This document shows, piece after piece, positions 36,073 through 45,913 of a stretch of DNA of 64,000 nucleotides. Position numbers and translations under genes: made by a program. Origin of the DNA: CATQHD01 sp965202675 (lineage in GTDB: Bacteria; Actinomycetota; Acidimicrobiia; Spongiisociales; Spongiisociaceae); NCBI GenBank assembly GCA_965202675.1, contig OZ241842.1:2728001-2792000 (forward strand), in the 5' to 3' direction. Position 1 is the stretch's first letter, and the number at the start of each line of letters is the position of its first letter. A model generated the notes under the pieces. It made no database searches and was not told where the DNA came from. It was given only the letters and a program-made list of their open reading frames with translations.

Positions 36073-37212
36073 ATGAGCGATCAGCCCCGGACGTCGGCGC
36101 CCCCCGAGCAGCCCCCTCCCCGCTCCTTGCTGATGCAGCCGGGCGGCTGGCGTCTCGAGCGCCGCCTCTACACCAGCCCGCTCCGGGAGTTCACCGCGGT
36201 GGTTGCCGCCGTCGCGGCCTCCGTGCTGGCGGGCGGCTTGCTCGTGGCCCTGGCAGGCGCGGGCGTGGTGGAGGCCTTCCGCAGCATGTACGACGGCGCC
36301 TTCGGCACCTGGAACTCGGCGCTGGAGACCCTGGTGCAGTCCACCCCCCTGATCATGACCGGTCTGGCGGCGGCGGTCGCCTTCCGGGCCGCCATCTGGA
36401 ACATCGGCGGCGAAGGCCAGCTCTACGCCGGGATGGCGGGCGCCTGGTGGGTTTCGGACCTAATGCCCGACCTGCGCCCCGCGCCGCTGCTCTTCGTGTT
36501 CATGTTTCTGGGGGCCGCCCTGGCCGGCGCGCTCTGGGCTTCGATCGCCAGCGTGCTGAAGGCCCTGTACAAGACCAACGAGATCCTGACCACCGTGATG
36601 CTCAACTTCGTCATGTTCTTCGTCCTGTCCTGGCTGCTGGCCGGTCCCTGGAGGTCGCCCGACACCTTCTACTACCAGACCGAACGGATGGCGGACGTCA
36701 CCTTCCTGCCCCGGTTTTTCCAGGGCAGCCGGCTCCATTGGGGGTTCGCGATAGCGGTGCTGACCGCCGCTGTGGTCTACTTCGTGCTGCGCAAGACCTC
36801 CCTCGGTTACGAGATAAGGGGCATGGGCGCCAACCCGGTCGCCGCCCGTTACAAGGGCGCCAACGTGGGCATGGTGATCATCGCGGTGATGGCGATCAGC
36901 GGCGCCGTCGCCGGGCTGGGGGGGGCGGGCGAGCTGCTGGGCCTCCATCACCGGCTCCAGCTGGACATCGCGGTGGGCGTCGGTTTCACCGGCATCATCA
37001 TCGCGCTGGTGGCGCGCCTCCACCCCTTGGGGGTGGTGGTAACCGCGGTCGCCTTCGGGGCGCTGGTCAACGGGGCGACCGCGGTGCAGGTAACCACCGG
37101 CATTCCGGCCGCCCTCGTCCAGGTGATCGAAGGGATTACCCTTATCCTGGTGCTGCTGGCCGCGGTGGCCGCCCGGTATCGGATAGTGAGACCCTCCTCC
37201 GCTCATGGATGA
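36073..37212 (+). CDS. BMP-type ABC transporter permease (first subunit)
   Basis: 379 residues from ATG 36073, four bases after the ATPase stop. PF02653 permease with a ~45-residue cytoplasmic leader, then multiple membrane segments. The characteristic block is AAIWNIGGEGQLYAGM near residue 107, and VGFTGIIIALVARLHPLGVV lies near residue 305. It forms the translocation pathway together with the product of 37205, with which it overlaps by 8 bp. Confidence 0.92.
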   Translation: MSDQPRTSAPPEQPPPRSLLMQPGGWRLERRLYTSPLREFTAVVAAVAASVLAGGLLVALAGAGVVEAFRSMYDGAFGTWNSALETLVQSTPLIMTGLAAAVAFRAAIWNIGGEGQLYAGMAGAWWVSDLMPDLRPAPLLFVFMFLGAALAGALWASIASVLKALYKTNEILTTVMLNFVMFFVLSWLLAGPWRSPDTFYYQTERMADVTFLPRFFQGSRLHWGFAIAVLTAAVVYFVLRKTSLGYEIRGMGANPVAARYKGANVGMVIIAVMAISGAVAGLGGAGELLGLHHRLQLDIAVGVGFTGIIIALVARLHPLGVVVTAVAFGALVNGATAVQVTTGIPAALVQVIEGITLILVLLAAVAARYRIVRPSSAHG

Positions 37213-38167
37213 CATCCTGACCTCGGCCTTCGTATTGGGCGTCCTGGTGAGCACCGTGCGCATCGCCACCCCGCTCCTGCTGGCCGCGTTGGGCGAGCTG
37301 GTGGCGGAGAGCAGCGGCATCCTTAACCTGAGCCTCGAAGGAACCATGACCATGGGCGCCTTTGCGGGCTTTCTGATCACCTCGCGGTCCGACAACCTGT
37401 GGCTGGGGCTGCTGGCCGCCGCGGTTGCCGGGGCCGGACTCTCCCTGATCATGGCGCTGATGACGGTAACCGTGAAGGTGAATCAGATAGTCGCCGGCTT
37501 AGCCCTGAACATTCTCGGCGTCGGGCTGGCCTTTTTCTGGTTCCGAACCGTATTCGAGTCCGGTTCCAGCCTCGACGTTCCGAACGTCGACACGTTCGAG
37601 TTCGCAACCATCCCCGGCCTGTCCCGGATCCCCTTCCTGGGCGACGTGCTCTTCGCCCAGCACTGGCTGACCTACTTCGCCATCCTGATGGTCCCGGTGG
37701 TGTGGATCTTCCTCACCAAGACCAGGTACGGGCTGGAACTGCGCAGCATCGGCCACAACCCCGAAGCCTGCGACATGAGAGGGATCAACATCGTTCCCCG
37801 CCAGTATGTCGCGGTCGTCTTCGGCGGGGTAATGGCCGCTCTGGGGGGTGTGTTCCTGTCGCTGGCTTCCACCGGGCTGTTCTTTCCCGACATCGCGGCG
37901 GGGCGCGGCTGGATCGCGCTGGCGATCGTGATCTTCGGCAACTGGCGCGCCTCCTGGGTGCTCTGGGGGTCGCTCTTCTTCGGTTTCATCGACGCCCTGC
38001 AGCTTTCCCTCCAGGCGGTCGGCTTCCGGCTTCCCTTCTTCGGCGACGACTACCAGGTCTTCCTGGCCCTCCCCTTCGTGCTCACGATCGTCGCGCTGGT
38101 GCTGAACCGGAGCCGTTCCCGCTCGCCCCTCTCCCTTGCCATCCCCTACCACCGGGGCGAGCGGTAG
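37205..38167 (+). CDS. BMP-type ABC transporter permease (second subunit)
   Basis: 320 residues from ATG 37205. PF02653 permease with LLAALGELVAESSGILNLSL near residue 23, KVNQIVAGLALNILGVGLAF near residue 92 and GRGWIALAIVIFGNWRASW near the C-terminus. It terminates the second importer operon. The next gene on the strand is the molybdenum hydroxylase large subunit, 144 bp downstream behind an ATAGAT-N3-ATCAAT site. Confidence 0.92.
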   Translation: MDDILTSAFVLGVLVSTVRIATPLLLAALGELVAESSGILNLSLEGTMTMGAFAGFLITSRSDNLWLGLLAAAVAGAGLSLIMALMTVTVKVNQIVAGLALNILGVGLAFFWFRTVFESGSSLDVPNVDTFEFATIPGLSRIPFLGDVLFAQHWLTYFAILMVPVVWIFLTKTRYGLELRSIGHNPEACDMRGINIVPRQYVAVVFGGVMAALGGVFLSLASTGLFFPDIAAGRGWIALAIVIFGNWRASWVLWGSLFFGFIDALQLSLQAVGFRLPFFGDDYQVFLALPFVLTIVALVLNRSRSRSPLSLAIPYHRGER

Positions 38168-38221
38168 CCTTCCTGCTCCGGCGCGGCGCGGGATGCATAC
38201 GGCGGCGCGGCATGTGTTATG

Positions 38222-38236
38222 ATAGATTTCATCAAT
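38222..38236. promoter_or_regulatory. ATAGAT-N3-ATCAAT motif before the molybdenum hydroxylase operon
   Basis: ATAGAT (38222-38227), TTC, ATCAAT (38231-38236), within TTATGATAGATTTCATCAAT, which also contains a TGAT-N7-ATCA inverted repeat. It lies 75 bp before GTG 38311 and 55 bp after the permease stop. Same motif as at 25726 and 30359. Confidence 0.55.
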
Positions 38237-38310
38237 AATCGCTCCGGACGAAGGAGCCGGAAGTAGAGGGCTGTGAATACCGCCGGCCGAGGGATCGGGT
38301 TGGAGAGCAG

Positions 38311-40743
38311 GTGGACGAGATGACAGCGCAGACAACGCATATAAACCCGATGATCCGCCATCGGGCCGGCCACATCGGAAGGGCCGTCCCCCGCCGGGAG
38401 GACTTCTCTCCTTTGACAGGCCGGCAGCGTTACGCAGCGGACCTGAAGCTCCCCGGCATGCTCGAGGTTGCCTTCGTCCGCAGCCCCGAGGCCCACGCCC
38501 TCATCCGCTCCATCGACCCCGCCCCCGCCCTGGCCCTCCCCGGCGTCCACGCCGTCTTCACCGCCGCCGACCTAACGGACGTGGGTTCGTTCCCCCACAC
38601 CATCCAGTACATCCGGCCGGTCGGCCAGCGCCCCCTGGCCGAGGACCGGGTCCGCTACGTGGGGTCCCCCTACGCGGCGGTGGTGGCCGATGACCGCTAC
38701 ATCGCCGAGGACGCCGCCGCCCTGGTATCCGCCTCCACCGAGTTCGAGCCCCTTCCCTCCGTCGCCGACCTGGACCAGGCGCTGGCCGAGGACGCCCCCA
38801 GGCTGTACGACGACTGGCCGGACAACCGCCTGGTCGACTTCCCGGCCGAAAATCCCGAAGTGACCCGAGCCTTCGCCGAGGCCGACCGCACCTTCACCGA
38901 GACCTACATCAGCCAGCGGCAGACCGGCCTCCCCCTGGAATGCCGGGGGGTGGTGGCCGACGTGGTGGACGGCCAGCTCACGGTGTGGTCGTCCACGCAG
39001 AGCCCCCACATCGTCCGCAGCACCCTCGCCATGATGCTGGGCGTCCCCGAACCGCAGGTGCGGGTCATCCATCCGGCCATCGGGGGCGGGTTCGGCACCA
39101 AGACCCACCAGTACCCGGAGGACATCGTGACGGCCTGGATCGCCCGCCAGATCGGGCGGCCCGTGCGTTGGATCGAGGACCGCTTCGAGCACCTCGTCTC
39201 GGCGGTGCATGCCCGGGATCAGCGCCACGACGTGGAGGCGGCCTACGACGACGACGGCACCATCCGGGCCGTCCGATGCATCGCCTACTGCGATGTGGGG
39301 TCGGGCGAGATCTTCATGCCGGGCACCGCCCCGGTGTTCGTCACCGCCGGCTGCATCACCGGCGGCTACGACTTCCCCAACATGGAAGTGCGCCCGGTCT
39401 GCGTGGTAACCAACAAGACCCCCAGCGGGGCCTACCGGGGGTTCGGGGTGCCGGAGGGCATGTTCGTCATGGAGCGGATCATCGATCGGGTGGCCCGCCT
39501 GACGGGGACCGACCGGGTAGAGATCCGCCGCCGCATGATCCTGCAAGAGGACCAGATGCCCTACATCATGCACGGCGGAGGCAAGGTCGACTCCGGGTCC
39601 CACGCCAAGGGCTTCGAGCGGGTCGTCGAGCTCATCGAGGCTTCCCGCCGGGCGGCGGCGCAGCGTTACGCCGGCGACCCCGATGTCCGGGTGGGCGTCG
39701 GCTACACCAACTACGTGGAGCCCACCACCCCCACCTATCATCTCACCACCGGCCACTGGGCCGGATACGACTCGGCCACCGTCCGGGTCGACCCCGACGG
39801 CAACGTCCGGGCAGCCCTCGGCAACACCGAGCTGGGCCAGGGGGCCGTGACCACCGCCGCCCAGCTGGTGGCCGAAGCGCTGGGGGTGGACCCCGACGAC
39901 GTGACGGTGGTGATGGGCGACACCGACCGGTCGCCCTACGGCCTGGGGGCCTGGGGGAGCCGCGGGGCGGTGGTCATGACCGGCTCCATCCTCATGGCCT
40001 CCGACCGGGTGCTGGTCAAGGCGCGGGAGATCGCCGCCCACATGCTGGAGGCGGCGGAGGCGGACGTGATCATCACCGACGGCGCCTTCCACGTGGCCGG
40101 AAGCGACGCCCCGGCGGTGAGCTGGTCGAAGGTGGCCACCGCCGCCTGGGTGCGCACCGTGGACCTGCCCAAGGGCATGGAACCCGGCCTGGAGATGTCC
40201 GGCTGCTTCGAGCCGCCCGACCTCGAACACCTCCCCGGCGCCGACGGCAAGGTCAACGCCGCCGCCGCCTGGTCCAACGGCGCCCACGCCGGGGTGGTGA
40301 GCGTGCGCCTCAGCACCGGCGAGATCCGCATCGAAGATTATGCGGTGGTGCACGACTGCGGGACCATGATCAACCCGATGATCATCGACGGCCAGGTGCA
40401 CGGCGCCGTCGCCCAGGGGGTCGCCGGGGCCATGTACGAGCACTTCCAGTACGACCCCGACACGGCCCAGCCCCGGTTCGCCTCCTTCATGGAGTACCTG
40501 TACCCCACCTGCTCGGAGGTGCCGGAGATGACCGTCGAGCACTTCGAGACCCCCGCCCCCGAACAGCCGCTGGGCGTCAAGGGGTGCGGCGAGGGGGGCA
40601 CCATCGGCCCGCCCGCAGTGGTGGCCGGAGCGGTGTCGGACGCCTTGGCCGAGTTCGGGGTGGAGATAACCGCTACGCCGGTTACACCCAACTCGGTCCG
40701 CCGGGCCCTGCGGGAAGCAGCCGCCCGGGGGGGCGGATCATGA
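38311..40743 (+). CDS. Molybdenum hydroxylase large (molybdopterin-binding) subunit, xanthine dehydrogenase/CoxL family
   Basis: 810 residues from GTG 38311 (ATG 38320 is an alternative). Aldehyde oxidase/xanthine dehydrogenase a/b hammerhead domain at about 35-145, then the molybdopterin domains. Visible signatures: GGGFGTKTHQYPED near residue 255, AYRGFGVPEGMFVMERII near residue 373 and GVKGCGEGGTIGPPAV near 755 with the conserved catalytic Glu. The loop AYRGFG is unlike the AYxCSFR of true form I CO dehydrogenase, so this is a hydroxylase of an N-heterocycle or aldehyde. It forms a heterotrimer with the FAD (40740) and 2Fe-2S (41610) subunits, whose genes overlap or abut. Confidence 0.92.
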   Translation: MDEMTAQTTHINPMIRHRAGHIGRAVPRREDFSPLTGRQRYAADLKLPGMLEVAFVRSPEAHALIRSIDPAPALALPGVHAVFTAADLTDVGSFPHTIQYIRPVGQRPLAEDRVRYVGSPYAAVVADDRYIAEDAAALVSASTEFEPLPSVADLDQALAEDAPRLYDDWPDNRLVDFPAENPEVTRAFAEADRTFTETYISQRQTGLPLECRGVVADVVDGQLTVWSSTQSPHIVRSTLAMMLGVPEPQVRVIHPAIGGGFGTKTHQYPEDIVTAWIARQIGRPVRWIEDRFEHLVSAVHARDQRHDVEAAYDDDGTIRAVRCIAYCDVGSGEIFMPGTAPVFVTAGCITGGYDFPNMEVRPVCVVTNKTPSGAYRGFGVPEGMFVMERIIDRVARLTGTDRVEIRRRMILQEDQMPYIMHGGGKVDSGSHAKGFERVVELIEASRRAAAQRYAGDPDVRVGVGYTNYVEPTTPTYHLTTGHWAGYDSATVRVDPDGNVRAALGNTELGQGAVTTAAQLVAEALGVDPDDVTVVMGDTDRSPYGLGAWGSRGAVVMTGSILMASDRVLVKAREIAAHMLEAAEADVIITDGAFHVAGSDAPAVSWSKVATAAWVRTVDLPKGMEPGLEMSGCFEPPDLEHLPGADGKVNAAAAWSNGAHAGVVSVRLSTGEIRIEDYAVVHDCGTMINPMIIDGQVHGAVAQGVAGAMYEHFQYDPDTAQPRFASFMEYLYPTCSEVPEMTVEHFETPAPEQPLGVKGCGEGGTIGPPAVVAGAVSDALAEFGVEITATPVTPNSVRRALREAAARGGGS

Positions 40744-41609
40744 AACCGGCGCCCTTCGACTACTGCCGGCCCTCGACCGTGGACGAGGCGGCGGCGGCCC
40801 TGTCCTCGTCCGATTCGGCGAAGGTGCTGGCGGGCGGCCAGAGCCTGATCCCCTCCATGAACTTCCGACTCTCCCAGCCCTCCCTCCTGGTCGACATCCG
40901 GGGCGCGGCGGGCCTCGACGGCCTGGAAGCCGGCCCGGACGGCGTATCGATCGGCGCCGCCGTCACCCAGAGCCGGGTCATGAACTCCAAAGAGGCGGCG
41001 GCGGTTCCCGGCCTGCGCCGGGCCCTGCGCCTGGTGGGGCACCTCCAGATCCGCAACCGGGGAACCGTCTGCGGCAGCCTGGCCCACGCCGACCCCGCGG
41101 CGGAGCTTCCCGCCCTGGCCATGGCGGCCGGCGCCCGGCTGACGATCCGGGGCCCGGCGGGGGAGCGGACAGCCGATGCGGACGGTTTCTACCTGGGGCC
41201 CTATTGGACCGGCCTCGAACCGTCGGAGATCATCACCGGGGTTTTCTTTCCCGCCGAGCCGCCGGGGACGGTTACGACGGTCGACGAGATCGCCCGCCGG
41301 TCGGGCGACTTCGCCGTCGCCGGGCTGGCGGCCTCCTTCGCCGTCGAGGGCGGAGCGGTCGCCGGAGCCCGTCTGGTCGGCTTCGGGGTGAACGGCCGTC
41401 CGAACCGGCTGGCCGCGGCCGAGGCGGCCGTCCGGGGGTTCCGCACCGGGGCGGCGGAGGAAGAACTGTACGAGGCGGCCTACGAGGACGCCGCCGACGC
41501 GGTGGAGGACGTTCACGCCGACTCCGAATATCGCCGGGAGGCGCTGGGCGCCCTCCTGGTGAGGGCCGTCCGGGCGGCGGTCTCCGGCGGCGCCGGGATG
41601 GAGGGGTAG
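40740..41609 (+). CDS. Molybdenum hydroxylase FAD-binding (medium) subunit
   Basis: 289 residues from ATG 40740, overlapping the large-subunit stop (ATGA). FAD-pyrophosphate binding block VLAGGQSLIPSMNFRLSQP at 29-47, second block LQIRNRGTVCGSLAHADPA near residue 102, and a C-terminal CO-dehydrogenase flavoprotein domain (about 180-285). Electrons pass from the Mo centre through the 2Fe-2S subunit to this FAD and on to an acceptor. It is paralogous to the partial gene at 1-266. Confidence 0.93.
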   Translation: MKPAPFDYCRPSTVDEAAAALSSSDSAKVLAGGQSLIPSMNFRLSQPSLLVDIRGAAGLDGLEAGPDGVSIGAAVTQSRVMNSKEAAAVPGLRRALRLVGHLQIRNRGTVCGSLAHADPAAELPALAMAAGARLTIRGPAGERTADADGFYLGPYWTGLEPSEIITGVFFPAEPPGTVTTVDEIARRSGDFAVAGLAASFAVEGGAVAGARLVGFGVNGRPNRLAAAEAAVRGFRTGAAEEELYEAAYEDAADAVEDVHADSEYRREALGALLVRAVRAAVSGGAGMEG

Positions 41610-42110
41610 ATGGCCGGCGAATACGGCTCACGCGAGGTCGATCTGACGTTGACGGTCAACGGGGCGGAGGTGAGCCGCCGGGTGCCCGCCCGGTTGTTGC
41701 TCTCCGACTTCATCCGCGACGTGATCGGCTTGACCGGCACCCATCTGGGCTGCGAGCACGGCTACTGCGGCGCCTGCACCGTGATTATGGACGGCGACGC
41801 GGTGCGCTCCTGCTCGACCCTGGCCGTCCAGGCGGACGGAAGCACCGTCAGGACCGTGGAAGACCTGGCCTCCGCCGACGGGGAGCTCACCCCCATGCAG
41901 CAGGCCTTCCACGACAACCACGCCATGCAGTGCGGCTTCTGCACCGCCGGTTTCCTGATGACGCTCGAAAGCGTTGACCCCGCCGACTACCGGGAACCCG
42001 AGCAGGTTGTGGAGCTGCTCTCCGGCAACCTGTGCCGGTGCACCGGATACCAGAACATCGTCAAGGCGGTCTGCTCGGCCTGGGGAGTCAAAGGCCGGAG
42101 GAGCGGATAG
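41610..42110 (+). CDS. Molybdenum hydroxylase 2Fe-2S (small) subunit
   Basis: 166 residues, starting on the base after the FAD-subunit stop. The N-terminal plant-type cluster ligands are C48, C53, C56 and C68 (CEHGYCGACTVIMDG, CST). The C-terminal helical-domain cluster ligands are C108, C111, C142 and C144 (CGFCTAGF, LCRCTGYQNI). This is the standard CoxS/XdhC-like electron-transfer subunit. The gene order large-medium-small followed by a Rieske oxygenase 29 bp later suggests two successive hydroxylation or demethylation steps expressed together. Confidence 0.94.
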   Translation: MAGEYGSREVDLTLTVNGAEVSRRVPARLLLSDFIRDVIGLTGTHLGCEHGYCGACTVIMDGDAVRSCSTLAVQADGSTVRTVEDLASADGELTPMQQAFHDNHAMQCGFCTAGFLMTLESVDPADYREPEQVVELLSGNLCRCTGYQNIVKAVCSAWGVKGRRSG

Positions 42111-42139
42111 GCCGGGGAGCGGATAGGAAGGACGCCGGG

Positions 42140-43198
42140 ATGGTCGAGACATTGCCCGCCGGAGCGGCGAGCGACTATCTGGATGTAGCCGCCGAGGAAC
42201 GGCTCTACGACCAGATGCGGGAGAACTTCTGGTTCCCGGTCGCCTACTCCGACGAGCTGGGGGATGAACCGCAGGGGTTCACGCTGTTCGGGGAGCGCCT
42301 GGTGGTGGTGCGGCTCGACGGGGCGCCCCGCGTGTTCGAGGACCTCTGCCGACATCGGGGCTCGGCCCTCTCCCTCGGCAAGGTGATCGACGGATGCGAG
42401 CTCCGTTGCCCCTACCACGGTTGGACCTACGACGCCGAGGGCCGGGTTACCAGGGTGCCCGCCCGCGAGGAGCTGTCGCCCGCCTTCGCCAACGTCCGGC
42501 TGCCTTCCTACCCCACGGTGGAGACGTCGGGGCTGATCTACACCGCGCTGGGCGACGACCCCAAGTTCCCGGCGCCGGCCATCCCCGAGTTCGACGACCC
42601 GTCCTACACGTTCATTCATCTCGACATCTACGAATGGGACTGCTCTGTGGGCCGCCGCCTGGAGAACTACTTCGATTTCTCCCACTTCGCCTGGGTGCAC
42701 GACGGGATCCTGGGAGACAGCAGCCAACCCCGCATCGAGGACTACGAAGTGGCGCGGGTCGGAGGGGAGCTCCGGTTCACGGCCGGGCCGTTCGTCGAGT
42801 TCACCGACAACGTGAAGAACAACCCCGGTTCCGATACGGGCGACACCTACGAGGCCATGAAGGATTACCGGGTGTTCCTGCCCAACGCCATGAAGCTGAA
42901 CAGCGCCGCCGGGGCGGCGGAGGACTACGTGCTGTGGGTGGCCGTGGCGCCGGTCGGCCGCAAGCGCTGCCGCTGCTTCACCTACGTGGGCCGGAACTAC
43001 CCGGGCAGCGACGAGGACTTCCGGGCGTTCGCCCAGATGGTCACCGACCAGGACCGCCCCATCGTCGAATCCCAGCGGCCCGAGGAGCTCCCCGCCGACC
43101 TGGCCGCCGAGATGCACGTCAAGAGCGCCGACCTGGGCACCCTCGAATACCGGCGGTGGCTGCTGGAGATCGCCAACGGGAGGATCGAGCCGGGGTAG
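42140..43198 (+). CDS. Rieske non-heme iron oxygenase, catalytic subunit
   Basis: 352 residues from ATG 42140. Rieske ligands C70-x-H72 and C90-x-x-H93 (LCRHRGSALSLGK, CPYHGWTYD). Iron-site motif NYFDFSHFAWVHDGILGD with H182 and H187. It is closest in pattern to the Rieske protein at 53333 (both GRRLENYFDFSHFA...H). Same strand as the molybdenum hydroxylase trio and only 29 bp after it, so probably in one transcript. It must obtain electrons from a ferredoxin elsewhere; the only one in the window is at 53081. Confidence 0.93.
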   Translation: MVETLPAGAASDYLDVAAEERLYDQMRENFWFPVAYSDELGDEPQGFTLFGERLVVVRLDGAPRVFEDLCRHRGSALSLGKVIDGCELRCPYHGWTYDAEGRVTRVPAREELSPAFANVRLPSYPTVETSGLIYTALGDDPKFPAPAIPEFDDPSYTFIHLDIYEWDCSVGRRLENYFDFSHFAWVHDGILGDSSQPRIEDYEVARVGGELRFTAGPFVEFTDNVKNNPGSDTGDTYEAMKDYRVFLPNAMKLNSAAGAAEDYVLWVAVAPVGRKRCRCFTYVGRNYPGSDEDFRAFAQMVTDQDRPIVESQRPEELPADLAAEMHVKSADLGTLEYRRWLLEIANGRIEPG

Positions 43199-43253
43199 GC
43201 TAACCGGACGAAGCTGGACCACCGCCGGGTTGCCCCCGGGGGCCGAGGTGTTC

Positions 43254-44858
43254 ATGACAGCAGCATCCGATCGAGACACGGCGGTTGCGATGCGCGGCGT
43301 TTCCAAGCGGTTCGGCCGGCTGGTCGCGGTGGACGAGGTCGACTTCGACCTCCGGCGGGGCGAGATACACGCCCTGCTGGGGGAGAACGGCGCCGGCAAG
43401 ACCACCCTGATGAACGTCCTCTCCGGGCTGACCCGCCCCGACTCCGGGGACATCGAGGTCGAGGGCCGCCCCGCCCGGTTCCGTTCCCCGCAGGACGCCA
43501 TCGACCGGGGGATCGGCATGGTCCACCAGCACTTCAAGCTGGTGCCGCGCCTCACGGTGGCGGAGAACATCATCCTCGGCCAGGTCGGCGGGCGGCGTGT
43601 GCGCCTGCCCGACCTCGGCCGGGTCGGCGCCGAGATCGAGGCCCTCGGCGAGCGGTACGGGCTCGAAGTGCCCCCCGGCGCCTTCGTCTGGCAGCTGTCG
43701 GTGGGGGAGCAGCAGCGGGCCGAGATACTGCGGGCCCTCTACCGCAAGGCCCGGGTGCTGATCCTCGACGAACCCACCGCCACCCTCACCGCCGGCGAGG
43801 TGGACGGGTTCCTGGAGGGTCTGCGCGCCATGGCCCGCCAGGGGGCCTCGATCATCATCATCTCCCACAACCTCGACGAGATAATGAGCGCCGCCGACCG
43901 GGTGACGGTGCTGCGGCGGGGCGGCCGGGTCGCCACCCTGAACCGCGCCGAGACCGGCCCGGCCGAGCTGGCGCGCCTCATGGTCGGACGCGACGTGTCG
44001 CTCGTGGAGGTGCTCACCGCCGCAGGCGGCCGCCGGGGCGCGGGCGGTGCGGAGCATCCCGACCGAGAAGCGGTGCTGGAGGTCGAGGATCTGGTCATGT
44101 CCGGCGAGTCCGGACCCCAGGCCGGGGCGGCCGCCGACTCGGGCGCGAGGGAGCTCAGAGGGGTGAACCTCGCCGTCCGCGCCGGGGAGATAGTCTCGAT
44201 CGCCGGGGTGGAGGGCAACGGCCAGTCCCAGCTCGAGGAGGCGCTCATGGGGCTGCGCACCCCCGACTCCGGCGCGGTGCGGCTCGGCGGCGCCGGCCTG
44301 ACCGGGGCGCCTACCCGTCAGGTGCTCGAGGCCGGGGTGGGTTACATACCGTCCGACCGCTACCGGTACGGGCTGGTAAGCGAGCTGTCGGTGGCGGAGA
44401 ACCTGGTGCTGGACCGCATCGACCGGCCTCCCTACGGCGGCCCGCTGCGGCTCCGTTCCAGGGCGATAACCGCCCGGGGGGCGGAGCTGATCAAACGGTT
44501 CTCGATCGCGGTGCGGTCGCCCGCCGAGCAGGCGGGGGCCCTCTCCGGCGGCAACGCCCAGCGGGCGGTGCTGGCCCGGGCCATGAGCGCGGACCTCCGC
44601 CTGTGCCTGGCCGCCCAGCCCACCCGGGGGCTGGACGTCGGCGCCATAGAGTTCGTCTGGCAGCGGCTGCGGGAGCAGCGCCGCAACGGCGTGGCCGTCC
44701 TGCTCATCTCCACGGACCTGGACGAGGTCATGGCCCTGTCGGACCGCTGCTACGTGATGCACCGGGGCCGGCTGACCGAGACGCCGCTCGACCGGGACCG
44801 CATCGGCCTGGCCATGGGCGGGGCGGCGGCCGAATCCGCGCCCGGGGGCCGGGGCTGA
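43254..44858 (+). CDS. BMP-type ABC transporter ATP-binding protein
   Basis: 534 residues from ATG 43254, with GAGG five bases upstream. The first nucleotide-binding domain has GENGAGKTT at 43-51, signature LSVGEQQRAEILRAL and Walker B VLILDEPTATLTAGE. The second has GVEGNGQSQLEEAL and ALSGGNAQRAVLARAM. It is the ATPase of the third BMP importer. Unlike the other two operons, no binding-protein gene precedes it. The stop overlaps the permease start by one base (TGATG). Confidence 0.93.
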   Translation: MTAASDRDTAVAMRGVSKRFGRLVAVDEVDFDLRRGEIHALLGENGAGKTTLMNVLSGLTRPDSGDIEVEGRPARFRSPQDAIDRGIGMVHQHFKLVPRLTVAENIILGQVGGRRVRLPDLGRVGAEIEALGERYGLEVPPGAFVWQLSVGEQQRAEILRALYRKARVLILDEPTATLTAGEVDGFLEGLRAMARQGASIIIISHNLDEIMSAADRVTVLRRGGRVATLNRAETGPAELARLMVGRDVSLVEVLTAAGGRRGAGGAEHPDREAVLEVEDLVMSGESGPQAGAAADSGARELRGVNLAVRAGEIVSIAGVEGNGQSQLEEALMGLRTPDSGAVRLGGAGLTGAPTRQVLEAGVGYIPSDRYRYGLVSELSVAENLVLDRIDRPPYGGPLRLRSRAITARGAELIKRFSIAVRSPAEQAGALSGGNAQRAVLARAMSADLRLCLAAQPTRGLDVGAIEFVWQRLREQRRNGVAVLLISTDLDEVMALSDRCYVMHRGRLTETPLDRDRIGLAMGGAAAESAPGGRG

Positions 44859-45913
44859 TGACCGCCCCCGCCTCCGCGCCCCCCTCGGACGTCCGTTCCG
44901 GGCGGCGGCAGGCCCGCCTCCGGTCGACGGTCAATGCGGCCGCGGCGGTGCTGGCCGCCCTGCTGCTCGGCGCGGGGGTTATCGCCGCGGCGGGGGGCAA
45001 CCCGATCACCGCCTACGCGGACATAGTCACCGGAACCTTCGGCTCCGCTTCCACGATCACCCTGATGCTGGGCGAGGTGACGCCCCTGCTGCTCATCGGC
45101 CTGGGGCTCGGGATGGCCTTCCGGGGCCGGGTCTGGAACATCGGCGCCGAGGGCCAGTACGTGGTCGGGGCGGTCGCGGGCGGGGCGTTCGCCATCCTCT
45201 CGCCCGTCCAGGCCCCGGCCGTACTGATCCCGGCGGCCCTGGCCGTCGGCGCGGCGGCGGGCGCGGCGTGGGGCTGGATCGTCGGCAAGTTCCAGGCCAA
45301 GTGGGGGGTCAACGAGGTGATCAGCTCGCTGCTGCTCAACTACGTAGCCATCTTCGGGGTGGCCTACCTGGTGCGCATACCCCTCCGCGACCCGGACTAC
45401 TACCTCCCCCAGTCCAAGCTCATCCCGGCGGCCGCCCGGCTGCCCGACACGCCCTTCCTCGACGTTCACGCCGGACTGCTGATCGGCCTGGCCTGCGTCC
45501 CCGTCGTCATGTACGCGATGGGGCGCACCCCCTTCGGCTTCCGGGTGCGGGTGCTGGGGATGAACCGGGACGCGGCCCGCGCCGCCGGCATCGACACCGA
45601 CCGCCTTATCGTCAAGGTCATGATGATCTCGGGCGGCTTCGCGGGCCTGGCCGGCATAGCCCAGGTGCTGGGTCTGGAGAGCCGCCTCAACAACAACCTG
45701 GATGCGGGCTACGGATTCACCGCCATAATCGCCGCCCTCCTGGGCCGCATGCGGCCGATCGGGATCGTCCTGGCCTCTGTGTTCATCGCCACCATCACAG
45801 TGGGCGGCGATATCCTCCAGCGTTCCCAACAGGTGCCCCGGGCGGCGGTCTTCGTGCTGCAGGCCCTGTTCGTGATCGTGCTGCTGGCGGCCGACCGGCT
45901 GGCGAGGCGCTGA
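44858..45913 (+). CDS. BMP-type ABC transporter permease (first subunit)
   Basis: 351 residues from ATG 44858. PF02653 permease with VWNIGAEGQYVVGAVAGG near residue 92, a cytoplasmic N-terminal leader and a C-terminal YGFTAIIAALLGRMRPIGIV block. It is paired with the permease at 45913, whose ATG overlaps this stop by one base. The tight spacing through all three genes indicates a single transcript. Confidence 0.92.
   Translation: MTAPASAPPSDVRSGRRQARLRSTVNAAAAVLAALLLGAGVIAAAGGNPITAYADIVTGTFGSASTITLMLGEVTPLLLIGLGLGMAFRGRVWNIGAEGQYVVGAVAGGAFAILSPVQAPAVLIPAALAVGAAAGAAWGWIVGKFQAKWGVNEVISSLLLNYVAIFGVAYLVRIPLRDPDYYLPQSKLIPAAARLPDTPFLDVHAGLLIGLACVPVVMYAMGRTPFGFRVRVLGMNRDAARAAGIDTDRLIVKVMMISGGFAGLAGIAQVLGLESRLNNNLDAGYGFTAIIAALLGRMRPIGIVLASVFIATITVGGDILQRSQQVPRAAVFVLQALFVIVLLAADRLARR

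Noticed and set aside
38311..42110. Carbon monoxide dehydrogenase (coxMSL)
   Set aside because: The large-subunit active-site loop reads AYRGFG, not the AYxCSFR of form I CoxL, so CO oxidation is not supported; called a general molybdenum hydroxylase.
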